The position numbers were made by a program, and so were the translations under genes. From Acidobacteriota bacterium (GTDB lineage: Bacteria > Acidobacteriota > Vicinamibacteria > Vicinamibacterales > UBA2999): DNA of 64,000 nucleotides. Each line of letters opens with the position of its first letter. Position 1 is the stretch's first letter. Location: contig VFZN01000001.1 in the NCBI GenBank assembly GCA_016871195.1, positions 124,001 through 188,000 on the forward strand. The letters run 5' to 3'. The notes below the pieces were generated by a model. The model made no database searches. It was not told the origin of the DNA and worked only from the letters and a program-made list of their open reading frames with translations. This document shows, in pieces, positions 20,236-29,513 of the stretch.

Positions 20236-20241
20236 TAGCAT
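20236..20241 (+). promoter_or_regulatory. Candidate -10 box TAGCAT for the peroxiredoxin gene
   Basis: TAGCAT lies 21 bases before the start codon, leaving a short 5' leader that contains the strong Shine-Dalgarno GGAGGT at 20250-20255. No clear -35 is visible. Confidence 0.35.
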
Positions 20242-20262
20242 CGCGCGGTGGAGGTAACGTTC

Positions 20263-20808
20263 ATGCGCGTGAAGTCCGTGTTCGTCGGACTGGCAGCGGC
20301 GCTGGGTGTTCTGGTCGGAAGTGCCGGCCGCGCCGAGGCACAGACTGCCGAGCTCAAGGTGGGAGATGCCGCACCGGCATTCTCGCTGCCCGGCTCAGAC
20401 GGCAAGACCCACAGCCTTGCGGCCTCGAAGGGCAAGCGGGCGGTGGTGCTGGCCTGGTTCCCCAAAGCATTCACCGGTGGTTGAACGGCCGAATGCAAGT
20501 CGCTCCGTGAGAGCGGCGCACTCATCCGTCAATACAACGTTGACTACTACATGGTCAGCGTCGACAACCTCGAGGACAACACCAAGTTTGCCCAGATGCA
20601 CGAGGCCGACTATCCGATCCTGAGCGACGTCTCCAAGGCCATGGCCACGGCGTACGGCGTGCTCAGTCCGGCCGGGTTGGCCCGCCGCTGGACGTTCTAC
20701 ATCGCGCCCGACGGCAAGATCCTCCACATCGACAAGACCGTCGCGCCGGCCTCGTCCGGACCCGACATGGTGAAGAAGCTCGGCGAACTCAACATCGCCA
20801 AGCGGTAA
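20263..20808 (+). CDS. Exported selenocysteine-containing peroxiredoxin (TGA codon 74 read as Sec)
   Basis: The frame from ATG 20263 (GGAGGT seven bases upstream) runs to TAA 20806-20808 and is interrupted only by TGA at 20482-20484. Both sides are one thioredoxin-fold AhpC/TSA-type peroxiredoxin: signal peptide (1-26), KVGDAAPAFSLPGSDG, VVLAWFPKAFTGG-U-TAECKSLRES, YPILSDVSKAMATAYGV, WTFYIAPDGKILHID; 181 residues in total. The TGA sits exactly at the peroxidatic cysteine of the family (usually TPGCT), and Cys78, four residues on, could be a resolving cysteine. A 7-bp hairpin with a G-containing loop follows at SECIS distance. Peroxiredoxins are a known bacterial selenoprotein family, so selenocysteine is much more likely than a nonsense mutation. 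It would reduce peroxides in the periplasm, with an unknown electron donor. Normal calling would give a short N-terminal ORF and a separate downstream ORF. Confidence 0.88.
20499..20517 (+). promoter_or_regulatory. Bacterial SECIS-like hairpin
   Basis: The arms GTCGCTC (20499-20505) and GAGCGGC (20511-20517) pair over seven positions including one G-U, closing a five-base loop CGTGA with G in its second position. The loop begins 22 bases after the TGA, inside the 16-37 base range usual for bacterial SECIS elements. It lies within the coding sequence, as SelB-dependent recoding requires. Confidence 0.72.
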
Positions 20809-20829
20809 TCTCAGGGGTGATTCACCGCA

Positions 20830-20858
20830 CGAGGGCCGGGGTGCTCCCCCGGCCCTCG
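20830..20858. terminator. Strong 12-bp hairpin after the selenoprotein gene
   Basis: CGAGGGCCGGGG (20830-20841) pairs perfectly with CCCCGGCCCTCG (20847-20858) around a five-base loop. It starts 21 bases after the peroxiredoxin stop and ends 35 bases before the threonine aldolase start. There is no T-tract, so it could act as a weak terminator or as an mRNA 3'-end stabiliser. Confidence 0.5.
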
Positions 20859-20893
20859 CTGCGTACAGCGTTCCTCCCGACAGACGCACGGCC

Positions 20894-21913
20894 ATGAATC
20901 TCAAGTCAGACAACGTCCTCGGATGCGCGCCGGAAATTCTCGATGCCCTGACGCGCGCAAACACCGGCACCGATGCCTCATACGGTGCCGACGCCATCAC
21001 GGCGCGCCTGCAGGCCCGGGTGTCCGATCTGTTCGAGCACGAGGCCTTCGTGCTGCCCGTGTCGACAGGCATTGCCGCCAACGGCCTGTCCCTCTCGGTG
21101 CTCACACCGCCATGGGGCGCCATCTATTGCCATGACCTCGCGCACATCGCGCGGGACGAGTGGTGTGCCCCCGAGTTCTTCACCGGCGGCGCACGGCTGC
21201 AGACCATTCACGCGCCCCACGCCCGCATCACACCCGACGCCCTTGAGGCACGCGTCACCGCCACGCTCTACGCGGCCCATCCGTCCGTCGTCTCGATCAC
21301 GCAGGCCACCGAGGCCGGAACGGTCTATACCGTCGACGCCGTGCAGGCCATTGGCGAGCAGGCCCGCTCGCTGGGGCTGGCCCTGCACATGGACGGTGCA
21401 CGGTTTGCCAACGCCGTCGCCTCCCTGGGCTGCCGGCCGGCCGACCTCACATGGCGTGCGGGTATCGACGCCGTCGCGCTCGGCGCCGCCAAGAACGGCA
21501 CGATGACGGCCGAGGCCATTGTGGTGTTCAGGCGCGACCGCTTCGAGGAACTCGAGCACCGGCGCCGACGCGCAGGCCATGTGTCATCGAAGATGCGGTT
21601 CCTGTCGGCACAACTCGAGGCCTACTTTGCGAATGACCTCTGGCTTCGCCTGGCGCGCCACGCCAACGCGCAGGCGGCCCGCCTAGCGCAGCTCCTCGCG
21701 CAACGGACAGACGTGACCCTCGTGCAGCCCGTGGAAGCCAATCTGGTGTTTGCGGCACTCCCTGAGCGGACCACGCGGCACCTGCGCGCGCAGGGTGCAG
21801 AGTTTCTCGACTGGCCGTCGCTCGGCCCCGGTGTGGTCCGCTTTGTCTGCGGCTGGGCCACCAGCGATGCCACCATCGATCAGCTGGTCGCCGCACTCGA
21901 CACCGCCCCCTGA
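20894..21913 (+). CDS. ltaE: Low-specificity L-threonine aldolase-like PLP enzyme
   Basis: A 339-residue fold-type I PLP enzyme of the beta-eliminating lyase/threonine aldolase family. Visible features are the N-terminal KSDNVLG (family SDT/SDN start), the cofactor-region block VLPVSTGIAANGLSLSVL, the Asp-containing LHMDGARFANAV, and the Schiff-base Lys200 in LGAAKNGTM. The family cleaves L-threonine or L-allo-threonine to glycine and acetaldehyde. Substrate preference cannot be set by eye, and related aldolases acting on other beta-hydroxy amino acids are possible. A different fold, the D-threonine aldolase type, is encoded at 32670. Confidence 0.82.
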   Translation: MNLKSDNVLGCAPEILDALTRANTGTDASYGADAITARLQARVSDLFEHEAFVLPVSTGIAANGLSLSVLTPPWGAIYCHDLAHIARDEWCAPEFFTGGARLQTIHAPHARITPDALEARVTATLYAAHPSVVSITQATEAGTVYTVDAVQAIGEQARSLGLALHMDGARFANAVASLGCRPADLTWRAGIDAVALGAAKNGTMTAEAIVVFRRDRFEELEHRRRRAGHVSSKMRFLSAQLEAYFANDLWLRLARHANAQAARLAQLLAQRTDVTLVQPVEANLVFAALPERTTRHLRAQGAEFLDWPSLGPGVVRFVCGWATSDATIDQLVAALDTAP

Positions 21914-22002
21914 CAGGCGGACCCATCAACGGCGTGCACCTCCGTGCCCTCACGCGGTCCGCGGAGAGGGCCGGCGGCAGGGGCCCGGCGCGCTCCCGGC
22001 GC

Positions 22003-24435
22003 TCAGGACGGCAGGACCGGGAGCGTGACCACCTCGGGAATGACCCGCATGAACTGACCGCGCTGCATCAGCTCGCGGCCACGTCCCCCTCGACCGGTCA
22101 CGTCATACTTTGCGGTGCTGATCGTCTGTTCGGCCCCGCGCGACGTCTCCACGGTCATCAGATTGCGATCGCCCCGTGACGCCTGCGCCCCGATGACCCG
22201 GTCGTCCTCGTGCAGCTTGATGAGAATGACACCGCGCCCCGGGCCCGATAGGAAATTGATCTCTCCGACCGCGCACAGCATCGCACGCGCCTCGCGTGTC
22301 GCCGCGATGACCGTCTCACTGCCGGTGCACCGGTCCACCGCCACGACCTCGACACCGTCGGGCACACGCGCGAACCGACGGCCGGCGCGCGTACTCGGCT
22401 CGGCAAATGTTGCCAGCGAAAACCGCAGGCTGTAACCGTCGCTCGTCACCGCCACGGCATGCACCGGCGGCACGTCAACCGCTGCGGCGTCGGCGGATGC
22501 CGGAATGACGCCGATGTCACCCCGCACGCGAGGGTCGAGGCTGTAGGCCGACACAATGCGCTCGCCGTCCTTGAACTTGAACAGCTTCTGCACGGGTTCG
22601 CCGTACCCGGTCGAGGCCGGCACATCCACAAACCGGCAGGTGTACGCGGTGCCCATGTTGGTGAAGAACACGGCGGTGGCGCGCGTGCTGCCTGCCAGCG
22701 CCGCCAGCACGCTGTCGCCTTCCCTGAGTCGCGTGGACGCCAGGTCCTTCACTTCCTTCTGGCGCTTGATCCATCCATCGCGTGACACCACCACAATGCT
22801 GTCTTCATCGACGATGAAGGCATCGGCCGAGTATTCGACCTCGGCGGCTTCCTCGATGAGCGTGCGACGCCGGTCGGCCTTGCCGTCCCCGTACGTCCGG
22901 CGCACCAGTTCCAGCTCGTCGCGCACGAGCGTCCACCGGCTCGACTCGTCAGCCAGCTGCGCGTCGATCTGCTGCGCACGCGCGCGCTTGTCGCGCAGCT
23001 CCTGCTGGATGACCTGAATCTCGAGCCGCGCCAGCCGGTACAGCTTCAGCTCGAGAATCGCGTCGGTCTGCTCGGCATCGAGGCCGAACCGCTGGATGAT
23101 GTGCTGCGCCGCATCGGCCTTGCCGTCCGAGCGGCGAATGATGCGGATGATCTCGTCGAGCGCATCGAAGACCCGCTCGAAGCCCTCGAGCACATGCATG
23201 CGACGACGCAGCTGCGCCAGCTCGTGCCCGAGCCGGGCCGTCACCACTTCAAGCCGGAAGTGGAGGAAGTGCCACAGCATCTGCCGCAGGTCGAGCCGCT
23301 CGGGGCGACCCACCTCGGCATTCTCGGTGGGCACCAGGCAGGTGAGGTTCACGGCAAACGTGCTCTGCAGCGACGTGTGCTTGAACAGATACGCCATCAC
23401 CAGCTGCTCGTCCGCCCCCGCCTTCAGCTCGAGCTCGATCCGCACATCGTCCGTCGAAACATCACGGACGTCGACCAGATGCGGCATCTTCCGGCTGAGC
23501 ACCACATCGCCGATCTGCTCGACCAGCTGCGCCTTGTTCACACCGTAGGGCACGCTCGTGATGTGCAGCAGCTTGCTGCTGCGCGTGACGAGCCCCGGCT
23601 CCCATGTGGCCCGCACCCGCACCGATCCCGAGCCGGTGCGATAGATCTCCTTCAGTTCGTCAGGCGAGTTGAGGATGTGTCCACCGGTGGGAAAATCGGG
23701 GCCCTTCACCCAGCGGCACAGCTGCGCCGTCGTGAGATCGGGGTCATCGAGCAGCTTGACGAGCGCTGTGCAGACCTCGTGGAGGTTGTGCGGTGGAATG
23801 TTGGTGGCCATGCCCACGGCGATGCCCGTCGCCCCGTTCACCAGCAGGTTGGGAATGCGCGACGGCAGCACCACCGGCTCCTGCCGCGTGCCGTCGTAGT
23901 TCGGGCGGAAGGCCACCGTCTCCTGCTCGATCTCCTGCAGCACTTCGTCCGACAGCCGCGCCAGGCGACACTCGGTGTAGCGCATCGCCGCGGCCGCGTC
24001 ACCGTCGAGCGATCCGAAGTTGCCCGAGCCATCCACCAGCGGATACCGCAGCGAGAACGACTGCGCCATGCGCACCAGCGTCTCGTAAATGGCCGAGTCG
24101 CCGTGGGGATGGTAATTGCCCATCACGTCGCCCACCACCTTGGCGCACTTCCGGTGCTTGGCATCGGCCGTGAGGTTCTGCTGCCACATCGTGTAGAGGA
24201 TGCGGCGCTGCACCGGCTTCAGCCCGTCGCGCACATCGGGCAGCGCCCGCGACGTGATGACCGACAGGGCATAGTTGAGATAGCGCGTCTGCGCCGCCTC
24301 GTGCAGCGGCACGGCCTCGGGCGGATCGGCCGGCGGGGCCCCGCCACCGCGCGTCGGAGGAGATGGCGGCACCGCGCCTCCGGTGGCCGGGGCGGCGTCA
24401 TCGAACAGGGAAGGTTCCACGGGACGTTTGGACAT
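22003..24435 (-). CDS. parC: DNA topoisomerase IV subunit A
   Basis: An 810-residue type IIA topoisomerase A subunit. About 45 low-complexity residues come first, then the breakage-reunion domain ([20 protein letters not shown], quinolone-region [17 protein letters not shown], catalytic Tyr in [11 protein letters not shown]), the coiled-coil C-gate, and a C-terminal beta-pinwheel from about residue 510. A degenerate [14 protein letters not shown] near the C-terminus may be a relic GyrA box. Together with parE at 8494-10395, which lies far away rather than adjacent, this would form topoisomerase IV. A gyrA assignment is not excluded from sequence alone. Ser and Glu occupy the usual quinolone-sensitive positions. 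Confidence 0.85.
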   Translation of the reverse strand: MSKRPVEPSLFDDAAPATGGAVPPSPPTRGGGAPPADPPEAVPLHEAAQTRYLNYALSVITSRALPDVRDGLKPVQRRILYTMWQQNLTADAKHRKCAKVVGDVMGNYHPHGDSAIYETLVRMAQSFSLRYPLVDGSGNFGSLDGDAAAAMRYTECRLARLSDEVLQEIEQETVAFRPNYDGTRQEPVVLPSRIPNLLVNGATGIAVGMATNIPPHNLHEVCTALVKLLDDPDLTTAQLCRWVKGPDFPTGGHILNSPDELKEIYRTGSGSVRVRATWEPGLVTRSSKLLHITSVPYGVNKAQLVEQIGDVVLSRKMPHLVDVRDVSTDDVRIELELKAGADEQLVMAYLFKHTSLQSTFAVNLTCLVPTENAEVGRPERLDLRQMLWHFLHFRLEVVTARLGHELAQLRRRMHVLEGFERVFDALDEIIRIIRRSDGKADAAQHIIQRFGLDAEQTDAILELKLYRLARLEIQVIQQELRDKRARAQQIDAQLADESSRWTLVRDELELVRRTYGDGKADRRRTLIEEAAEVEYSADAFIVDEDSIVVVSRDGWIKRQKEVKDLASTRLREGDSVLAALAGSTRATAVFFTNMGTAYTCRFVDVPASTGYGEPVQKLFKFKDGERIVSAYSLDPRVRGDIGVIPASADAAAVDVPPVHAVAVTSDGYSLRFSLATFAEPSTRAGRRFARVPDGVEVVAVDRCTGSETVIAATREARAMLCAVGEINFLSGPGRGVILIKLHEDDRVIGAQASRGDRNLMTVETSRGAEQTISTAKYDVTGRGGRGRELMQRGQFMRVIPEVVTLPVLPS

Positions 24436-24505
24436 CGGTCGGGTGCACTCGTCTGCACAGGGCAGACTGTCAAGGATACCGGATGCGACCGCGCGCCTCA
24501 GCGCA

Positions 24506-25894
24506 TCAGGGCACCGACGGGTCGGGCAGCATCTTCCCCGGGTTCATCAGGTCGTCGGGGTCGAGCGCCTGCTTGATGGTCCGCATCACGTCCAGCGCCT
24601 CGCCGTGCTCGGCCTTCAGGTACTTCATCTTCCCCAGGCCCACCCCGTGCTCACCTGAGCAGGTGCCGCCCATGCGCAGCGCCCGGTGCACCAGCCGCTC
24701 GGTGAACGCCGCCACGCGCGCCACCTCGGCGGCATCCCCCGGGTCGAGCATCAGAATCAGATGGAAGTTGCCGTCTCCCGCATGGCCCACAAGCGGCGCC
24801 ACCAGGCCGCTGGCGTCGGCGTCGGCCTGCGTCTCGACGATGCAGGGGGCCAGCTGCGAGATGGGCACACACACATCCGTCGTCAGCGCACGTGCACCCG
24901 GCCGCGAGGCAACCGTCGCATAGTAGACATCGTGCCGCGCCTGCCAGAGCCGCGCCCGATCTTCCGGTGTCGAGGTCCACGCACACGCGGTGGCCCCATG
25001 CTCGCGCGCCAACTCCTGCACCGCTTCGGCCTGTTCGTCCACGGACGCGCGGCTGGTGCCGTGAAACTCGAAAAACAGCGTCGGCACTTCGGGATAGGCC
25101 GTCTTCGAGAAGCGGTTCACAATGGCCAGCTGCACGGCGTCGATGATCTCGATGCGGGCGACCGGAATCCCGAGCTGAATCGTCTGGATGACCGTCTGCG
25201 CTGCGGCTTCGAGTGACGGAAAAGGACACATCGCCGTCGCCACGGCCTCGGGTCGGCCGAACAGCCGCAGCGTCACCTCGGTGATGATGCCCAGCGTCCC
25301 TTCCGAACCGACGAACAGCCGCGTGAGATCGTACCCGGATGACGACTTGCGCGCCCGGGTGCCCGTGCGGATGACGCGCCCGTCGGCCAGCACCACCGCC
25401 AGCCCCAGCACGTTGTCGCGCATCGTCCCGTAGCGCACCGCCGTGGTGCCCGAGGCGCGGGTGGCGGCCATACCCCCGAGGGTGGCGTCGGCCCCCGGGT
25501 CGATGGGAAACATGAGGCCCGTGTTCCTGAGATGCTGCTCGAGCCCCTTGCGCGTGAGCCCGGCCTCGACCGTGACATCGAGGTCGTCGGTGCTGAGCCG
25601 CAGCAGGCGCGTCATGCGGGTCGTGTCGATCGACACGCCGCCGCGCACAGCGTTCACATGGCCTTCCATACCGCTGCCCATGCCGAACGGAATCATCGGC
25701 ACACGGTGGGCGTGGCACAGCCGCGCGACCGCCGCGACCTCGTCGGTCGACAGCGGAAAGACGACCGCATCGGGCCGGGCCGGGTCGTGCCACGACTCGG
25801 CATGACTGTGGTGGTCGCGCACGGCATCGGTGGTCGACACCCGATCGCCCAGCTGCGCCCTGAGAGCCTCGATCAGCGCCTGCATCCCGGTCAT
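24506..25894 (-). CDS. FAD-linked D-lactate dehydrogenase (cytochrome-type)/glycolate oxidase family
   Basis: A 462-residue flavoprotein of the VAO/PCMH family. The FAD-binding domain covers about 35-215 ([62 protein letters not shown]) and the FAD-oxidase C-terminal domain follows, with GHAGDGNFH and [13 protein letters not shown], both typical of D-lactate dehydrogenase and GlcD proteins. It most likely oxidises D-lactate or a related D-2-hydroxy acid, passing electrons to a quinone or cytochrome. There is no signal peptide. It is divergent from the DUF2461 gene with only 26 bases between starts. Confidence 0.82.
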   Translation of the reverse strand: MTGMQALIEALRAQLGDRVSTTDAVRDHHSHAESWHDPARPDAVVFPLSTDEVAAVARLCHAHRVPMIPFGMGSGMEGHVNAVRGGVSIDTTRMTRLLRLSTDDLDVTVEAGLTRKGLEQHLRNTGLMFPIDPGADATLGGMAATRASGTTAVRYGTMRDNVLGLAVVLADGRVIRTGTRARKSSSGYDLTRLFVGSEGTLGIITEVTLRLFGRPEAVATAMCPFPSLEAAAQTVIQTIQLGIPVARIEIIDAVQLAIVNRFSKTAYPEVPTLFFEFHGTSRASVDEQAEAVQELAREHGATACAWTSTPEDRARLWQARHDVYYATVASRPGARALTTDVCVPISQLAPCIVETQADADASGLVAPLVGHAGDGNFHLILMLDPGDAAEVARVAAFTERLVHRALRMGGTCSGEHGVGLGKMKYLKAEHGEALDVMRTIKQALDPDDLMNPGKMLPDPSVP

Positions 25895-25907
25895 GGTAAC
25901 CGTTTGC

Positions 25908-25913
25908 TACGAT
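25908..25913 (+). promoter_or_regulatory. Candidate -10 box TACGAT, leaderless type
   Basis: TACGAT lies seven bases before ATG 25921, supporting that ATG over the in-frame ATG at 25912, which falls inside the box. Confidence 0.45.
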
Positions 25914-25920
25914 GGCGCGC

Positions 25921-26649
25921 ATGGCGGCACCCGCACCGGCCTTCACGGCCCGCACGCTGACGTTTCTTCGGCGACTCGTACGCCACAACGACCGCGCCTG
26001 GTTTCATGCGCACCGCGACGAATACGACGCCGAGGTTCGCCAGCCGATGGTGGCCCTGGTCGAACAGCTGGCCATCGACTTCCGGCGCATCGCCCCTGAC
26101 CTGGTGGCTGACCCGGCCCGCTCGATGTTCCGCCCGTGGCGCGACACCCGCTTCAGCGAGAACAAGGCCCCGCTCAAGACGAATATCGCCGCCGGATTTC
26201 CGCATCGGGCCCTGGGACGGTTGCAGGGCGCCGGCCTCTATCTGGAAGTGAGTCCGACGGGCGTGTGGATGGGCGGCGGAGCCTGGGCCCCGGATACCGC
26301 GCAGCGACTGGCCATCCGCACGCACATTGCCGACAACACCGACCGGTTCCGCCGCATTGTGCGCGCTCAGGCATTCACGCGGATCGGGGGGCTGCAAGGA
26401 CGCCAGCAGACACGCGTGCCGCGCGGGTGGGCGGCCACGCACCCGGCCGCCGAGTGGCTCAGGTACGCGCAGTGGCTCGGCTGGCGTGAAGACCCGGCCG
26501 CGTTCGCCACCGCACCCGATTTTTACGCCACCGTGCTTGGCACCTTCCGGGCACTGGTGCCCCTGGTGACCTTTCTCAACGAGCCGCTGGTGGCGCAGGC
26601 CGCTGAATTACCACAAGAAAACTGGCGCCGCACCAGAGAGAACCGCTAG
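25921..26649 (+). CDS. DUF2461 (TIGR02453) family protein
   Basis: A 242-residue cytoplasmic protein with the DUF2461 pattern: an N-terminal helix pair (TLTFLRRLVRHNDRAWFHAHRDEY), then FRPWRDTRFSENKAPLKTN, then a middle GLYLEVSPTGVWMGGGAWAP and a C-terminal helical part. The function of the family is unknown. The start was chosen from the TACGAT box seven bases upstream; ATG 25912 would add three residues. Confidence 0.8.
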   Translation: MAAPAPAFTARTLTFLRRLVRHNDRAWFHAHRDEYDAEVRQPMVALVEQLAIDFRRIAPDLVADPARSMFRPWRDTRFSENKAPLKTNIAAGFPHRALGRLQGAGLYLEVSPTGVWMGGGAWAPDTAQRLAIRTHIADNTDRFRRIVRAQAFTRIGGLQGRQQTRVPRGWAATHPAAEWLRYAQWLGWREDPAAFATAPDFYATVLGTFRALVPLVTFLNEPLVAQAAELPQENWRRTRENR

Positions 26650-26698
26650 GAGGCCACGTCCGCGCCAGCCGCACACACCGTCTCGACACGGGGCACCG

Positions 26699-27973
26699 CT
26701 AGCCCCGGCGGGCGATGGCGTAGAGGATGCCGCCGGCCACCAGCGCCGCCGCTCCGGCCGCCAGCTGCTGCGACGTGGCCCCGAACAGGATGCCGAACGA
26801 CACGAGCGCCGCCACCACCGGAATCACGATGCCGAAGGGCGTCGTGAAGAGGGCCGGCCCCATCTCTGCCGACGTTGGCTGCCCGCGCAACACCAGCGTC
26901 GACAGGCTCACCGCCAGATAAATCACGAGCCGCGCCACCGCACTGACCGCCGCCAGAAACACAAACGAGCCGGACAGGGCCAGCGCCAGCGCCATTCCCG
27001 ACGTGAACAGAATCGCATTCACCGGCGTCCGATAGCGCGGATGCACGCGTGCAAACCAGCGCGGCAGGTCGGCGTTCTCGGCCATCGCAAACAGTGACCG
27101 CGACGCATTGAGAATGGCGCCCATGTTGTGGCCCGCCATCGAGAACGACGAGCCCAGCGACACCAGCAGCGCACCGCCACCGCCGAGGATCAACGCCGCC
27201 CCGTCCGCCAGCGGCGTGCGCGTGTCGGCGATGCCGGGCAGGATGCCTGTGGCCACCACCGAGGTCAGCGTCATCACCGTGGCCACGACGGCCAGCGTCA
27301 TCACGAACGCAAACGGCACATCGCGCTGCGGATTCGCCGCCTCGCCCGCCAGAATGCCTGTCACCTCATAGCCGCCAAACGCAAAGATCAACAGAAGCGC
27401 CGTCGTCCCGAACTGTTCGCGCGTCACTGACGGTAGCGGCGTGAAGTTGGCCGGATCGACGAACCAGATGCCGAGGACGATGAACAGCGCCAGCGGAAGG
27501 AGCTTGCCGATGGTCAGCAGGTTGACGACCAGCGACGACTGCTTAACGCCCGCCACATTCACGAGCGTCAGCACCGAGGTGAGCCCGCCAATCAGCAGGA
27601 TGCGGGGCCAGCCTTCGGCCAGCGGGGCCCAGTAGAAGGCCAGCGCCAGCGCCAGGCCGTTGACCACCGAGGCCTGGCTGGTCACCCGCGTGAACCACAT
27701 CATCCAGCTGACCTCGAACCCGACAAAGCGGCCGAAGGCCACTCGCGCCGGCAGATACGGGCCTCCGGTACGGTCGAACCGGCTGCCCACCTCGGCAAAG
27801 CACAGCGCAATACACATCGACAGCAGGCCGATGACGAGAAACGCCAGCGGCCCCCACGGTCCGACCAGCCGCGCCACGTCGGCCGGCAGCAGGAAGATGG
27901 CACTGCCAATCACCTGGTTGATGCCGATGGCCGTCAGGTCCCAGCGGCCGAGCGTGCGGCGCAGTTCGGTCAT
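26699..27973 (-). CDS. APC-superfamily amino acid permease
   Basis: A 424-residue integral membrane protein with about 12 hydrophobic segments. The first holds the APC unwound-helix motif (GINQVIGSAIFLLP), and segment 6 has FAFGGYEVTGILAGEAANPQRDVPF, typical of amino acid-polyamine-organocation transporters. The substrate is probably an amino acid but cannot be specified. TAGACT sits nine bases upstream of the ATG (27983-27988 on the minus strand). Confidence 0.84.
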   Translation of the reverse strand: MTELRRTLGRWDLTAIGINQVIGSAIFLLPADVARLVGPWGPLAFLVIGLLSMCIALCFAEVGSRFDRTGGPYLPARVAFGRFVGFEVSWMMWFTRVTSQASVVNGLALALAFYWAPLAEGWPRILLIGGLTSVLTLVNVAGVKQSSLVVNLLTIGKLLPLALFIVLGIWFVDPANFTPLPSVTREQFGTTALLLIFAFGGYEVTGILAGEAANPQRDVPFAFVMTLAVVATVMTLTSVVATGILPGIADTRTPLADGAALILGGGGALLVSLGSSFSMAGHNMGAILNASRSLFAMAENADLPRWFARVHPRYRTPVNAILFTSGMALALALSGSFVFLAAVSAVARLVIYLAVSLSTLVLRGQPTSAEMGPALFTTPFGIVIPVVAALVSFGILFGATSQQLAAGAAALVAGGILYAIARRG

Positions 27974-28020
27974 GAGGGCGACAGTCTACGCCGAACGCCG
28001 ACCCGCCGTGCGCACGGATG

Positions 28021-28026
28021 TATGAT
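28021..28026 (+). promoter_or_regulatory. Candidate -10 box TATGAT
   Basis: TATGAT is 23 bases before ATG 28050, with a Shine-Dalgarno GGAGG in the short leader. The -35 region is weak. Confidence 0.4.
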
Positions 28027-28049
28027 CCGACGGCACCCGGAGGCTTCCC

Positions 28050-29111
28050 ATGCGTCGATTCGTTCATCCTGTTCTGCTCGCACTCACGCTGGCCACCGTG
28101 ACCACCCTGGTCACCCAGGGCGCACAGGCGCCCACCCCGTACAAGCTCGGCATGTTCCAGCAGGGGACGCGCACGTTTCTCGGCATGGTCCTCAACGATG
28201 AGATGGTCATCGACCTCAACCGCACCATCGGCGGCACGCCGGCCACCCTCGAAGGCCTGATTGCCCAGTGGAGCGAACCCACTGCCGCCCGCTTCGCCTC
28301 GGTCGCCGCCGACACCGTGGCCAATCCGCCGGCCTCGGCGATGAAAGTGTCGGCGCTGACCGTGCTTCCGCCGATCACCCAGCCCCGCGTGCTGCTAAGC
28401 ACCGCCGTCAACTATCAGGAACACGCCATGGAAATGCGCAGCGAGCGCACCACGGCTGAGAGTGCCGCAGCCGTGGACCCGAAAGTCGCACAGGGTATTC
28501 CCGGCTACTGGGAACGACGCCCGGGCGACCCCCGGCAGAATCCCTACTTCTTCGTGAAGGCCAACAGCGCCATCACCGCCCACCACTCGCCCATCGTGCT
28601 GCCGAAGGGACGCGATCGCATCGACTGGGAATGCGAGATGAACATCGTGATTGGCCGGACGGCCAAGCGCGTCACGCGCGACCGGGCCGCCGAGTACATC
28701 TTCGGCTACACGCTCATGAACGATGTCTCCGATCGCGGCGGGCGCGCCGACGGACGCCACGGCTCGGACTGGCAGCTCGGCAAGAGCCACGACACCTTTG
28801 CGCCGCTCGGGCCCTTTGTCGTCCCGCGCCAGTTCGTGCCCAATCCGCAGTCGCTCAAGGTGACCTTCACGCTCAACGACACGGTGATGCAGGACTCGAA
28901 CACCGACCGCATGACACACACCGTCTTCGAGCTGGTGGAATACGCCTCGCACATGATGACCCTGCACCCGGGCGACCTCATCTCGACCGGCAGCCCTGCG
29001 GGCGTCGGCACCGCGCGCGCCACCCCGGTCTACTTCAAGGCGGGCGATCGCTCGACCTGCACCATCCAGTCAATCGGCACGCTGCGCAACCCTGTCGTCG
29101 CCGAGCCCTAG
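28050..29111 (+). CDS. Exported fumarylacetoacetate hydrolase-family protein
   Basis: A 353-residue protein with a signal peptide (about 1-26). The mature protein has a short N-terminal domain and the FAH catalytic domain: LLSTAVNYQEHAMEM, YFFVKANSAITAHHSPIVLP, metal-binding acidic motif DRIDWECEMNIVIGR, GYTLMNDVSDR, and the C-terminal LHPGDLISTGSPAGVG. FAH-family enzymes are usually cytosolic metal-dependent hydrolases, isomerases or decarboxylases of beta-keto acids, so export is unusual. The substrate is unknown. It heads a run of exported enzymes on the plus strand. Confidence 0.82.
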   Translation: MRRFVHPVLLALTLATVTTLVTQGAQAPTPYKLGMFQQGTRTFLGMVLNDEMVIDLNRTIGGTPATLEGLIAQWSEPTAARFASVAADTVANPPASAMKVSALTVLPPITQPRVLLSTAVNYQEHAMEMRSERTTAESAAAVDPKVAQGIPGYWERRPGDPRQNPYFFVKANSAITAHHSPIVLPKGRDRIDWECEMNIVIGRTAKRVTRDRAAEYIFGYTLMNDVSDRGGRADGRHGSDWQLGKSHDTFAPLGPFVVPRQFVPNPQSLKVTFTLNDTVMQDSNTDRMTHTVFELVEYASHMMTLHPGDLISTGSPAGVGTARATPVYFKAGDRSTCTIQSIGTLRNPVVAEP

Positions 29112-29138
29112 CACCCGTCGCTCACCAGGCGTTTTCGC

Positions 29139-29144
29139 TATCAT
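29139..29144 (+). promoter_or_regulatory. Candidate -10 box TATCAT, leaderless type
   Basis: TATCAT lies seven bases before ATG 29152; no Shine-Dalgarno lies between. Confidence 0.5.
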
Positions 29145-29151
29145 CTGACCC

Positions 29152-29511
29152 ATGCCGCTTACCACCCGCTACGTTGGTCTCGTGCTGATGATTCTGGGCC
29201 TCGCCAGCTACTGGCTGACCGGGCGCACCAGCTTTACGGCGCTCATTCCTTCCTTCATCGGCATCGTCTTCGCCGTGCTGGCCCTGCTCGCCCAGCGGGA
29301 AAGCCTCAGGCGTCACATGATGCACGCCGCCGTGGCGCTGGCGCTGATTGGCGCGATCGGCGTGCTGGCGCGCGCCGTGCCCGCCGCCATCGGAGGCGAC
29401 CTCATGCGGCCTGCGGTACTCTCGCAGCTGGCAACGGCCGCGGTGCTGCTGTTCTATGTGCGGGCCGGCGTGCAGTCGTTCATTGCTGCCCGTCGCGAGC
29501 GGAAGATCTAG
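29152..29511 (+). CDS. Small four-helix membrane protein
   Basis: A 119-residue hydrophobic protein with four predicted membrane segments (about 5-25, 28-47, 57-78 and 88-110), short loops and a basic C-terminus (RRERKI). I do not recognise a named family; it resembles small uncharacterised membrane proteins of this phylum. Its stop is two bases before the GTG of the amidohydrolase gene, so the two are almost certainly cotranscribed. Confidence 0.75.
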   Translation: MPLTTRYVGLVLMILGLASYWLTGRTSFTALIPSFIGIVFAVLALLAQRESLRRHMMHAAVALALIGAIGVLARAVPAAIGGDLMRPAVLSQLATAAVLLFYVRAGVQSFIAARRERKI

Positions 29512-29513
29512 CC

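Noticed and set aside
17950-20238. A very long plus-strand open frame (over 700 codons) opposite the TamB-Omp85 gene, and similar ones at 15031-16578 and 23101-24576.
   Set aside because: These are antisense shadows of high-GC genes. Their translations are rich in Arg, His, Pro and Ala with no recognisable domains, while the opposite strand encodes clear proteins.
20482-20484. TGA read as Trp genome-wide (alternative code).
   Set aside because: TGA ends many intact genes here, such as metK, hisI and the nucleotidyltransferase, so TGA is a normal stop.
20263-20808. Two separate genes or a plain pseudogene at the peroxiredoxin locus.
   Set aside because: Both halves form one peroxiredoxin with the break exactly at the catalytic residue, there is no other lesion, and a SECIS-like hairpin is correctly placed.
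24436-24480. TTGACA upstream of parC as a promoter.
   Set aside because: A perfect -35 is present on the minus strand, but the hexamer 17 bases downstream (GAGTGC) is a poor -10, so it was not listed.
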